A program made the translations under genes and the position numbers. Under the pieces are notes generated by a model. That model had not been told where the DNA came from and did no database searches. It was given only the letters and a program-made list of their open reading frames with translations. Source: a virus. Taken from it: 64,000 bases of DNA. The stretch spans positions 1 through 64,000 of IMG/VR virus record IMGVR_UViG_3300012208_000003. One strand, 5' to 3'. Of the stretch, positions 46,680-53,738 are shown one piece after another. Within the stretch, counting starts at the first letter, position 1. Each line of letters starts with the position of its first letter.

Positions 46680-48239
46680 ATGGCTCTAAGTTTTATTAAA
46701 CAGTTCAATCTGGCGCGGCGCGCATCCGCTCCATTGATTGCCGTCCGGACGCCGGACATCGAGGCGACCATCAAGACGATTGCGCTCAACAAAGACAATG
46801 CCAATTCGCCGATGATTCTGCACGATTGTGTCCGCGGGTTGACGGCCGTAAACGATCAGGCCAAAGGATTAATCCGGGCACTTGGAGACCCTGCTTCTCT
46901 TGCGAACCCAGTCGAAATGCTGGTCAAGGCGATGCAGATGCCCAAAGAAGCGATTCTCTTCATGGCCAATCTGCACCGGTTCTTTCACGACCCAGCGGTC
47001 GTACAAGCCATCTGGAACCTGCGCGGAGCCTTCAAAACCAATACACGCACTTTGGTTATTGTTTGCCCGGACGTTACGCTTCCTCCGGAGATTGCCCAGG
47101 ATGTTCTTGTCCTGGACGAGCCTTTGCCGGATGCCAATCGCCTGGAAGCGATCGTAGCGGAAACCTATTCGGCGGTGAGCCAGCCAAAGCCGGCTGCCGA
47201 GACCATGTCGCGCTCTGTTGATGCGCTTTGCGGCCTGGCTGCCTTTGCCGCAGAGCAAGTTTGTGCCATGAGCATCCGGAAGACCGGCATGGACCTGGAA
47301 CAGCTCTGGGAACGAAAGAGACAACAGATTGAACAAACACCCGGCCTCAAAGTGTGGCGCGGCCAGCAACGTTTCAAGGATATTGGCGGCTGCGAGAACA
47401 TCAAGAAATTCCTGACCAGCGTGATGAATGGCAAGAACCGCCCGCGCGCCATCGTCTTTCAGGATGAAATCGAAAAGCAATTTGCGGGCGGCGAAGGCGG
47501 CGACCTGAGCGGCACAACGCAAGAGCTCCTGGGCAATCAGCTCTCTTTCATGCAGGACCACGACTCAACCGGCATCATGTCGATCGGGCATCCCGGCGTC
47601 GCCAAATCCGATATCGCCAAAGCCTTTGGAAACGAAGCTGGCGTGCCAACGATACAGTTGGATCTCGGAAATGCAAAGGGAAGTTTGGTTGGCGAATCAA
47701 ACGCCAACATGCGCGCGATTCTCAAGGTTATTGAAGCCGTCTCGCAGGGACGAGCCTTGTGGATTGCTACCTGCAATAACATTCAAGGATTGCCGGCAGA
47801 ACTACGCAGCCGGTATACCTTTGGCACGTTTTTCTATGACTTGCCGACACCTTCCGAACGCAACCTGATCTGGAACATCTATTTCGAAAAGTTCGATTTG
47901 AAGGACCGCGACAAGCCGCTCGACACCGGATGGAACGGAAGAGAAATCAAGAATTGCTGCCGGTTGGCGCATGACCTAGAAGTCCCGCTCCGGGAAGCTG
48001 CGACCTACATCGTTCCGCTATCCACCAGCGCCTCCGAGCGCATCACTTCCCTGCGCAAGGAAGCCGATGGCCGCTACATTTCCGCCGCCTATCCCGGGCC
48101 CTACAAAGCGCCCGAAGGCATGGATGAAACCGAACCCGAGAAGATGGTTGTCGCTGTCGGCATCTTGAATACCCCTAAGCGCAAAATCTCTACTGGCGGC
48201 AGTGGGTCCGGAAGCAAAGGCAGCGGAAACGTAAACTGA
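46680..48239 (+). CDS. Ycf46-like AAA+ ATPase with transposed Walker B
   Basis: 519 aa; leader AAAAAGGGAGAAACAAAATG. The ATPase core begins FKDIGGCENIKKFL, as in Ycf46-type AAA proteins. Walker A is GHPGVAKSD at about residue 302. Between GESNANMRAILKVIEAVSQG and the sensor-1 strand ALWIATCNNIQGLP, where Walker B should be, it is absent. Instead RAIVFQDEIEKQFAGGEGGD lies before Walker A, at about residue 258. The order is thus B-A-sensor1 instead of A-B-sensor1. SWIM, DUF1257 and DUF2997 genes follow, a set associated with Ycf46-like ATPases. Low-complexity Gly/Ser tail. Confidence 0.8.
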   Translation: MALSFIKQFNLARRASAPLIAVRTPDIEATIKTIALNKDNANSPMILHDCVRGLTAVNDQAKGLIRALGDPASLANPVEMLVKAMQMPKEAILFMANLHRFFHDPAVVQAIWNLRGAFKTNTRTLVIVCPDVTLPPEIAQDVLVLDEPLPDANRLEAIVAETYSAVSQPKPAAETMSRSVDALCGLAAFAAEQVCAMSIRKTGMDLEQLWERKRQQIEQTPGLKVWRGQQRFKDIGGCENIKKFLTSVMNGKNRPRAIVFQDEIEKQFAGGEGGDLSGTTQELLGNQLSFMQDHDSTGIMSIGHPGVAKSDIAKAFGNEAGVPTIQLDLGNAKGSLVGESNANMRAILKVIEAVSQGRALWIATCNNIQGLPAELRSRYTFGTFFYDLPTPSERNLIWNIYFEKFDLKDRDKPLDTGWNGREIKNCCRLAHDLEVPLREAATYIVPLSTSASERITSLRKEADGRYISAAYPGPYKAPEGMDETEPEKMVVAVGILNTPKRKISTGGSGSGSKGSGNVN

Positions 48240-48240
48240 A

Positions 48241-48615
48241 ATGTCCGTTTATCTTGAGTGGTACGTCAAGAATGTGGAGCAACAGAAAGACAGAACCGCT
48301 TTCCTGGTTGTCTCCATAAAGAATACCGCCGCCCGATTCACCGTCTATCGCAAGGGCACCGAATGGCATTGCCCTTGCGATACCACAGAGGGCGTCGCCG
48401 GCACTACTGTTTGGATTGAAGGCCCGATCGCAGGCGCTTGCACTCACATTTGCAGAGCGTTTTTTTATTACTGGAACATGCTCAAACATGCTGAGGACAT
48501 GAAACAACAAGTCAAGACCATGGCCGAGGCCTCGAAACAGACTAAAAAGGCCGTGGCCAATCCAAGCACCCCGCTGCTTGAAACCAAAAAAAGGAAGATC
48601 ACGCTCAAGGACTAA
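48241..48615 (+). CDS. SWIM zinc-finger protein 2
   Basis: 124 aa, directly after the ATPase. EWHCPCDTTEG and then ACTHICRAF give CxC...CxH. The extreme C-terminus is KKRKITLKD, like the C-terminus at 24168. It is probably an adaptor working with the ATPase. Confidence 0.72.
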   Translation: MSVYLEWYVKNVEQQKDRTAFLVVSIKNTAARFTVYRKGTEWHCPCDTTEGVAGTTVWIEGPIAGACTHICRAFFYYWNMLKHAEDMKQQVKTMAEASKQTKKAVANPSTPLLETKKRKITLKD

Positions 48616-48616
48616 T

Positions 48617-48820
48617 ATGCTCTCCTACAAAATGACGAAATTCCGGGGCATCGAAATGCCCAACGAGCCAGTGACGGAACTGATCGTCCACATCCATGCC
48701 GGCAAAACGGATGTTGTTGAATTCTGGATTCCCGGCTCGCGCTTCCCGCAAACCGCCCTGCTCGACAAGGCGCAATTTGAAAGGATGTGGCCTGGGTCAA
48801 TCAGCAATTCGCAGCGTTAG
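48617..48820 (+). CDS. Hypothetical 67-aa protein
   Basis: MLSYKMTKFRGIEMPNEPVT; small beta-rich protein beginning directly after the SWIM gene. No recognised motif. It ends the ATPase operon; a promoter lies 30 bases downstream. Confidence 0.55.
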   Translation: MLSYKMTKFRGIEMPNEPVTELIVHIHAGKTDVVEFWIPGSRFPQTALLDKAQFERMWPGSISNSQR

Positions 48821-48851
48821 AACAGCAAGTCCGGGAAATTCATTAAAAAAC

Positions 48852-48881
48852 TTGCCCTATAACTTGTTTTTGTAGTAGAAT
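48852..48881 (+). promoter_or_regulatory. Promoter leading into a G5 leader
   Basis: TTGCCC at 48852-48857, an 18-base spacer, TAGAAT at 48876-48881. The predicted start (about 48888) is where the phased G begins, so the G5 segment would be the 5' end of the transcript. Confidence 0.55.
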
Positions 48882-48892
48882 TCAGTCGGCAT

Positions 48893-48977
48893 GGCAGGCT
48901 TGGACAGTCGAGAGTTGGACCGTCCGGTCAAGCACCTGCTTGCAGTGGCGTGGAATGGCTTGGAATCGCAGGCGAAG
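48893..48977 (+). repeat. G5 segment before the DUF1257 gene
   Basis: G at 48897, 48902 and on to 48932 (8 of 8) and 15 of 17 to 48977. Flanked by a promoter on the left and a terminator-like hairpin on the right. Confidence 0.85.
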
Positions 48978-48980
48978 CTA

Positions 48981-49006
48981 AAAGGCGCATCTTCTGGTGC
49001 GCCTTT
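48981..49006 (+). terminator. Terminator or attenuator-like hairpin in the DUF1257 leader
   Basis: Perfect stem AAAGGCGCA/TGCGCCTTT (48981-48989 with 48998-49006), loop TCTTCTGG, followed by CTAATTTC. It lies between the leader promoter and the gene it precedes, so it could act as an attenuator rather than an end-of-operon terminator. Confidence 0.6.
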
Positions 49007-49035
49007 CTAATTTCAAAAACGAAAGGAAGTGCATC

Positions 49036-49473
49036 ATGTCTCATGTAAGTAAATTCGAATTACAGGTCACCGATCTCGACAGTTTAGATGCAGCCTGTAA
49101 AGAATTAGGGCTAGAGCTCGTCCGTAACCAGCAAACGTACAAATGGTATGGCCGTTCCGTTGGCGATTATCCAGTTCCACAAGGCTTCACTGAACAGGAC
49201 CTGGGAAAATGCGAACATGCAGTCAGAATCCCAGACAATCGAACCGCTTACGAAATCGGTGTTGTCAAAAGCCGCACTGGCAAAGGTTATGAATTGCTTT
49301 GGGATTTTTATGCCGGCGGCTACGGCATGGAAGCGAAGGTCGGCAAAGACGGCTGCAAGTTGAAACAGCAATACGAAGTGCAGCATGGCGCTCGCTTTTG
49401 GCGTCGCAAAGGCTACAGGGTCACAACGCAAACTCAACAAGACGGCCACATCCGCGTGAAGTGCAGTCGATAA
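49036..49473 (+). CDS. DUF1257 (Ycf35-like) protein
   Basis: 145 aa; AAAGGAAGTGCATC upstream. The N-terminus SHVSKFELQVTDLDSLDAAC, then ELGLELVRNQQTYKWYG is the DUF1257 signature. DUF1257 genes sit beside Ycf46-like ATPases and DUF2997 genes in cyanobacteria and phages; all three are present here. The molecular function of the family is not known. Confidence 0.85.
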   Translation: MSHVSKFELQVTDLDSLDAACKELGLELVRNQQTYKWYGRSVGDYPVPQGFTEQDLGKCEHAVRIPDNRTAYEIGVVKSRTGKGYELLWDFYAGGYGMEAKVGKDGCKLKQQYEVQHGARFWRRKGYRVTTQTQQDGHIRVKCSR

Positions 49474-49505
49474 GTTAAGAGTTTCAAAAAAAAAGGAGAA
49501 CAAAA

Positions 49506-49694
49506 ATGGCTCATGATATCGTCATCGACGTTGCACCGAACGGAGAAGTGAAAATTGAAGTCAAAGGATTCAAAGGCGCGGGCTGCAAGGCGCTCACAAA
49601 GGAATTCGAAGAGAGCCTAGGTAAAAAGATCAGCTCTGTTGACACAAAGGAGGTTTATGAGTCGGAACGAATTCCAGTTCGCAATCGCGCCTGA
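49506..49694 (+). CDS. DUF2997 protein
   Basis: 62 aa: HDIVIDVAPNGEVKIEVKGF, GAGCKALTKEFEESLG. This matches DUF2997, which pairs with DUF1257. Preceded by AAAAAAAAGGAGAACAAAA. Overlaps the next gene's start. Confidence 0.8.
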   Translation: MAHDIVIDVAPNGEVKIEVKGFKGAGCKALTKEFEESLGKKISSVDTKEVYESERIPVRNRA

Positions 49695-49983
49695 CGGCAT
49701 GATCACCGCGATCTACGATGATGACTTGGCCGATCTGCTTGCCGAGGCCAGCCAGGTCAAAATCGAACGGGCAAGTTTCGTCGAGCCGCATCCAGACGGC
49801 GGCTGGTTCGCAGATATGGCGCCCAGCGGCGGACCGGTTCTTGGACCTTTCCGCTTGCGCGAAGAGGCCCTTCGAGTCGAACGCAGCTGGCTCGAGAACA
49901 GACTCTTCGAAGAGCCGCCATGCACTTGCCCAGGTGAGATTCTGCCCATCCGGGCAACCTGCCCATTGCATGGTGACCGGTAA
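49657..49983 (+). CDS. Hypothetical 108-aa protein
   Basis: ATG 49657 with AAAGGAGG upstream. The opening SRNEFQFAIAPDGMITAIYD and the centre RASFVEPHPDGGWFADMAPS...GPFRLREEAL form a compact unit seen in other phages; C-terminal CTCPGEIL...CPLH may bind zinc. TAATG-coupled to the next gene. Confidence 0.6.
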   Translation: MSRNEFQFAIAPDGMITAIYDDDLADLLAEASQVKIERASFVEPHPDGGWFADMAPSGGPVLGPFRLREEALRVERSWLENRLFEEPPCTCPGEILPIRATCPLHGDR

Positions 49984-50240
49984 TGCTGAAGCAACTGCCC
50001 GATGGACGCACTGTCGAAATCATCCCATTGACCTACGGACGCGCCAGAATTGTCATAGGCCATCCTGACGATCTTTCCTACGATGATGCCTGGTGATATG
50101 ACACTCCAGAAGCTGCGGTCGCAGCTTTACTTCAATGGGACCCACTGAAAACACCTGAACCGGACGGTTGGATGCGTCATCCACATACTGGCAGGCGTCG
50201 ACCTGGCGGAGATCCCCGAAAAGAATATGTTCACCGATGA
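49983..50240 (+). CDS. Conserved small phage protein interrupted by an in-frame TGA (possible recoding)
   Basis: Reads MLKQLPDGRTVEIIPLTYGR...YDDAW, TGA at 50094-50096, then continues in the same frame for 47 codons (YDTPEAAVAALLQWDP...EPDGWMRHPHTGRRRPGGDP, ending EYVHR) to TGA at 50238. The second part carries the GW.RHP.TGRRRP.GDP..EYV motif of a widespread small phage protein family; as I recall it, the residue at the TGA is usually Cys or Trp (WCY). A perfect hairpin with a GGTC loop lies 20 bases after the TGA. Either a selenocysteine or readthrough codon, a nonsense mutation, or a sequencing error. Confidence 0.6.
50110..50127 (+). promoter_or_regulatory. SECIS-like hairpin
   Basis: AAGCTGC (50110-50116), loop GGTC, GCAGCTT (50121-50127): seven perfect pairs. 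The loop begins 20 bases after the in-frame TGA. The E. coli fdhF SECIS also presents a GGUC loop about 18 bases after its UGA. It overlaps codons, so chance palindromy cannot be excluded. Confidence 0.45.
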
Positions 50241-50252
50241 ATGGAGGCTTGA

Positions 50253-50477
50253 ATGATTACTTTCAAAGCAGGGGACATTGTGACTGTCAGCCGGCTGAAT
50301 TGCTACGACGAACCAATAACGCAAACCGTTCAGTTGATCGAACGGCAGAAGGACGGGAACGTGCCCGGGTGGTCTGCCCGGGTCCAGGCTCCACGCAAAC
50401 AGAAAGGTCGGCTCACCTGGGTAGCGGATGGCGAGATGCCAGATTTGCCGGGGCAAGAAGTGCAAACTAAGGTTTGA
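50253..50477 (+). CDS. Hypothetical 74-aa protein
   Basis: MITFKAGDIVTVSRLNCYDE; AATGGAGGCTTGA upstream. SH3-like beta-barrel style. Unknown. Confidence 0.6.
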   Translation: MITFKAGDIVTVSRLNCYDEPITQTVQLIERQKDGNVPGWSARVQAPRKQKGRLTWVADGEMPDLPGQEVQTKV

Positions 50478-50493
50478 AAAAGGGAGAAACAAA

Positions 50494-51594
50494 ATGAAAG
50501 CAGCAACAGCAGCGCAGAAGTCTATTAGACATTTGGCAGCACTGAAAGCGTGGGCCACAATGCGAGCAAGAAAAGGTCAGCCTGCGCCAGTACCAAAGCC
50601 AGTAAGACCCCGACCGAAGATGGAACCGCACAAGAAGATCGTATTGCCGAAGCAGGAACGGCCGGTATCAGCAAACGAGCTGCTTTTGCGAACCGTCGTT
50701 TTGATTTTGACTTTCAACGGCATCGGCAACCGCCGCAAAGTGCAATCCGATGAATTCCAGGCCGCCTCAACGCCGAACGCAAAGAATGACAATTGGTTCA
50801 ACACCACCAAGAAACTCCTCGATGCCGAAGAGCTCGAAAAAATTACTTCGCTGTATGGCGAGCTACACCGGTTTGTCGAGAGCCGGGCGCTGCCATCCAT
50901 GATCAAAAAAGGCGTCCATCTTCTTCCACTGGATTTCATCGAGGAAGTGAATGCCCGGCTGAAACAAGGTGAGAAAGATCTCGAGCCGCTGGTCGAGAGC
51001 ATGGTCAAGAAACTCAACACCTACATTGCCGAAGCCAAAGCCCGGCTATCGAAAGTAAAAGTGGGCGATCAGGTCAAAAACTTCTTCAACGAGGACGATT
51101 ACCCGACCGGGAAAGAATTGCGCGCCGCTTTCAAGCTGACCTGGCGATTCGTCTATGTGGACAGTGCCAAGAATCTTGAAGCGGTTTCCAAGGAGATCTA
51201 CGAAGAAGAACGCGCGAAGGCCGAGGCCGCTTGGGCCGAAACACGTGAAACCATCAAGCAACTGCTTCGTACGCAGTTATCGGAATTGGTCGATCATTTG
51301 GTTACTCGACTAACACCGGACGAAAGCGGCAAGAAGAAGATCATTCGCGATGATTCAACTAACAGGTTGCAGGAATTCTTGACGACTTTCGATTCGCGGA
51401 ACATTGTCAATGACGTACAGATGAAAATCCTTGTCGACCAGGCCAAGAATCTGCTCAAGACAGCAGACGCCGACATGCTCCGGACAGATAAGACCGTCCG
51501 CGACTACGTTAGACACGGGTTTGAAACCGTTCAAACTTTACTAAGCGGCATGGTGGTTGACAAGCCTCACCGCTCCATCAAACTCGAAGATTAG
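50494..51594 (+). CDS. Hypothetical 366-aa protein, DUF3150-like
   Basis: Leader AAAAAGGGAGAAACAAAATG. A basic Pro-rich N-terminus, then LLLRTVVLILTFNGIGNRRK, KNDNWFNTTKKLL, LPSMIKKGVHLLPLDFIEEV and a long coiled coil. The layout recalls DUF3150 proteins of phages and plasmids; I am not certain. Ends SIKLED. Confidence 0.6.
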   Translation: MKAATAAQKSIRHLAALKAWATMRARKGQPAPVPKPVRPRPKMEPHKKIVLPKQERPVSANELLLRTVVLILTFNGIGNRRKVQSDEFQAASTPNAKNDNWFNTTKKLLDAEELEKITSLYGELHRFVESRALPSMIKKGVHLLPLDFIEEVNARLKQGEKDLEPLVESMVKKLNTYIAEAKARLSKVKVGDQVKNFFNEDDYPTGKELRAAFKLTWRFVYVDSAKNLEAVSKEIYEEERAKAEAAWAETRETIKQLLRTQLSELVDHLVTRLTPDESGKKKIIRDDSTNRLQEFLTTFDSRNIVNDVQMKILVDQAKNLLKTADADMLRTDKTVRDYVRHGFETVQTLLSGMVVDKPHRSIKLED

Positions 51595-51623
51595 GCCCTA
51601 AGTTCTATGATAGACTATTTTAC

Positions 51624-51704
51624 GGCGAGGCATGGCGTGCAACGTTCAGGCCTGATGTGGTGAGGTCGGTCCTGGCACGGCCCGACGATTTGAGGCAGGG
51701 CCGG
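51624..51704 (+). repeat. G5 segment after the DUF3150-like gene
   Basis: G at 51624, 51629 and on to 51684 (13 of 13) and 16 of 17 to 51704. A strong terminator follows at once. Confidence 0.85.
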
Positions 51705-51714
51705 CACGCTTCCC

Positions 51715-51750
51715 AAAAGGCGGGAGATTCTTTTTCTCCCGCCTTTTTTA
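51715..51750 (+). terminator. Strong rho-independent terminator
   Basis: Thirteen-pair stem AAAAGGCGGGAGA/TCTCCCGCCTTTT (51715-51727 with 51735-51747), a seven-base T-rich loop, and a T run. It ends the operon and its attached G5 RNA before a new promoter. Confidence 0.88.
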
Positions 51751-51772
51751 TATCCCGCTTCGAAGATTAACC

Positions 51773-51801
51773 TTGCTATTTCATAGACCCTAAGATATAA
51801 T
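51773..51801 (+). promoter_or_regulatory. Strong sigma70-type promoter
   Basis: TTGCTA at 51773-51778, a 17-base spacer, consensus TATAAT at 51796-51801, 23 bases before the gene at 51824. Confidence 0.78.
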
Positions 51802-51823
51802 CCTAAAGGAAAAGGAGCCGGGC

Positions 51824-52144
51824 ATGTTACCAGATGGCCGTTATGCAACCCCTTGCGGACCCGGTATCTATCGGTTGATTTGGCTGAAAACCGTCGTTGG
51901 TGATTTGGGAGAAATAGACCGAGGGATGTTTGGCAAGCGCATCGTGTATTACAAATTGCGAAAGAGCAGATGGCAAGCATTTGCATTTCTGAATGATGCC
52001 GGAGAGTTGCAGATTCATCGGAAGTTCCAGCTCACTTGGACGCCAGAACAGGTGGCCGCCATCCGGTCCGCAGTTATGGCGATTCAGGAAAAGCCGGAAG
52101 CAGCGCGAGATTTGTATCTCGAAGTTGTTGCAGTAAAGCAGTAA
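51824..52144 (+). CDS. Hypothetical 106-aa protein
   Basis: First gene after a strong promoter; AAAGGAAAAGGAGCC upstream. MLPDGRYATPCGPGIYRLIW starts a compact domain of unknown function. The ku gene follows after a G5 leader. Confidence 0.65.
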   Translation: MLPDGRYATPCGPGIYRLIWLKTVVGDLGEIDRGMFGKRIVYYKLRKSRWQAFAFLNDAGELQIHRKFQLTWTPEQVAAIRSAVMAIQEKPEAARDLYLEVVAVKQ

Positions 52145-52153
52145 GGCACGGCA

Positions 52154-52228
52154 GGCGAGGAGAGATGCGTCAAGGGGAGAATTGGATAGCCGAGCAGTGC
52201 AGTGGCAAGGCAGCGCAGGAACGGCTAG
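52154..52228 (+). repeat. G5 segment of the ku leader
   Basis: Twelve consecutive phased G (52154-52209), a one-base slip, then 52213, 52218, 52223, 52228. It ends in AGGAACGGCTA, shared with the ligase leader, and leads into a hairpin with loop GCCGAAAA. Confidence 0.87.
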
Positions 52229-52251
52229 GGCGGACGCCGAAAAGTCCGCCC
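52228..52251 (+). promoter_or_regulatory. ku leader hairpin (loop GCCGAAAA)
   Basis: GGGCGGAC/GTCCGCCC, eight pairs, loop GCCGAAAA, followed by AAATTATTT. Same loop type, GCCGNNAA, as the hairpins at 58616, 59856 and 60728, although the stems differ. Terminator-like, but placed between the G5 segment and the gene. Confidence 0.7.
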
Positions 52252-52276
52252 AAATTATTTACAAGGGGAGAAACAA

Positions 52277-53113
52277 ATGGCGACTCGCACATGGAAGGGC
52301 TTCATCAGTTTCGGCCTGTTATCAATTCCAGTCGGCCTTGCAGTAGCTGCACGGGATGAACATATCTCATTGAACATGCTGCATTCAAGTTGTAAGGGCA
52401 GAATCAGAATGCCGCGAACATGCGAAATCTGCAAGACGGTTGTTCCATCGGAAGAAATCGTCAAAGCCTATCCGACCGGGAATGATGCGTATGTCGTTCT
52501 GACAGAACAAGAAATCGACGCCATTGAACCGCAATCCGGCAAGACCATAGAAATCAGTCATTGTGTTCGTGCCGCTGAAGTGGATGAAGTTTATCTTGGC
52601 GAATCTTTTTTCATTCTTCCAGAGGCTCCAGGATTGAAAGCATACGGTCTTCTGGTCCGAGCATTGAAGGATTCCGGCCGAGTGGCGCTCGCGCAAATCT
52701 GCAAAAGCAATCGCGAACATATCGTATTGCTTCGGCCGCGCGGCACCGGTCTCGTGGCGCACTTTTTGTTTTACCCAAGCGAAGTCCATAAGGTCGCCGA
52801 ATTCGATTCGATCGTATCGCCAGACCTATCAAAAAATGAAATCGCCCTAGCCCTAAAGTTGGTGGAGTCCTTGGCATCTGATTTTTGTCCAGATGAATTT
52901 GAGAATGGCTATGAAATGCGGCTCAGCCAATTGATTGCCAGCAAAATGGATAGTAAAGTCGCGGCTCCGACGCCGGTCAATGTCCCGACAAAAGTCCCGA
53001 CAATCGATATCGCTAGTGCGCTTATCGCATCGCTCGCGTCTCCGAAGCGCAAGGCCGGTACAGAAGAGGCCGCTCCGAAGGGCAAAGCCAAAAAGGGCAA
53101 GAAAGCCGCCTAA
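52277..53113 (+). CDS. ku: Ku-family DNA end-binding protein
   Basis: 278 aa; leader AAGGGGAGAAACAAATG. The N-terminus ATRTWKGFISFGLLSIPVGL is the bacterial Ku signature; CEICKTVVPSEEIVKAYPTG, ISHCVRAAEVDEVYL and YGLLVRALKDSGRVALAQIC follow in order. The C-terminus is basic and disordered (KGKAKKGKKAA), a DNA-binding tail. Ku holds double-strand ends for end joining; the phage also encodes an ATP-dependent ligase (58662) with the same kind of leader. Confidence 0.92.
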   Translation: MATRTWKGFISFGLLSIPVGLAVAARDEHISLNMLHSSCKGRIRMPRTCEICKTVVPSEEIVKAYPTGNDAYVVLTEQEIDAIEPQSGKTIEISHCVRAAEVDEVYLGESFFILPEAPGLKAYGLLVRALKDSGRVALAQICKSNREHIVLLRPRGTGLVAHFLFYPSEVHKVAEFDSIVSPDLSKNEIALALKLVESLASDFCPDEFENGYEMRLSQLIASKMDSKVAAPTPVNVPTKVPTIDIASALIASLASPKRKAGTEEAAPKGKAKKGKKAA

Positions 53114-53116
53114 CCC

Positions 53117-53320
53117 ATGCCTATTTATCGTGTGCATTTACATCTGCAAGCGGATGTCCTTTCCGACGACCCTGCAGATGCAGTTCATGATGTTTCGACG
53201 CTGGTCAAAACGCAGCTTGCCAGAATCCCTCGCAGTGTTTTCGAGTGGACCATCAAAACAATCACGGCGGAGACGCTAGAGAAGAAACCGCCACAACAGA
53301 CGACGGCGAGGAACAAATGA
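53117..53320 (+). CDS. Hypothetical 67-aa protein
   Basis: Three bases after ku. MPIYRVHLHLQADVLSDDPA, then a C-terminal charged tail. Its first half resembles the next gene's beta-alpha pattern. Unknown. Confidence 0.6.
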   Translation: MPIYRVHLHLQADVLSDDPADAVHDVSTLVKTQLARIPRSVFEWTIKTITAETLEKKPPQQTTARNK

Positions 53321-53541
53321 AAGACCGCTTCATCGTCAAAGTACAAGTCAGTCTGACGACCACGACGCCCGTTTCTCAGGTGCTGATCTACAACGAGGAT
53401 CACTCGATCATGCAACAATTCGACGCGTCGGACGAACTAGTCAGGCGCGTTGGGTCACGCATGAAGCGGTATATGTGGGCGCACCTTGACCGGTACGACC
53501 GTTTGCATCTGGACGAAGATGCGCCGACCCAGGAGTGGTGA
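53317..53541 (+). CDS. Hypothetical 74-aa protein
   Basis: MKDRFIVKVQVSLTTTTPVS, ATGA-coupled to the preceding gene. Beta-rich N-terminus, helical C-terminus (VRRVGSRMKRYMW). Unknown. Confidence 0.6.
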   Translation: MKDRFIVKVQVSLTTTTPVSQVLIYNEDHSIMQQFDASDELVRRVGSRMKRYMWAHLDRYDRLHLDEDAPTQEW

Positions 53542-53543
53542 CA

Positions 53544-53726
53544 ATGGCCGACACATTGCTTCCGCTTCACATCGTTGCCAAGCGATTATCAATCGCCTTG
53601 CCAACCATCCGTGCGTGGGTTTGGCAGCACAAGATTGAATTTGTACGCATCGGCCGGTGCGTCCGAATCCGCGAATCGGTCGTTGAAGATTTGATCAAGA
53701 AGGGAACCGTTCCAGCAAAAGAGTAA
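53544..53726 (+). CDS. Excisionase-like helix-turn-helix protein
   Basis: 60 aa. LHIVAKRLSIALPTIRAWVW, then RIGRCVRIRESVVEDLIKKG is the MerR/excisionase-type DNA-binding domain complete with its wing. A phage regulator or directionality factor. Confidence 0.72.
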   Translation: MADTLLPLHIVAKRLSIALPTIRAWVWQHKIEFVRIGRCVRIRESVVEDLIKKGTVPAKE

Positions 53727-53738
53727 AAGGGAGGAACA

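Noticed and set aside
50094-50096. Genome-wide reassignment of TGA
   Set aside because: Many genes here stop at TGA with ATGA overlaps to the next gene; only one frame shows an internal TGA.
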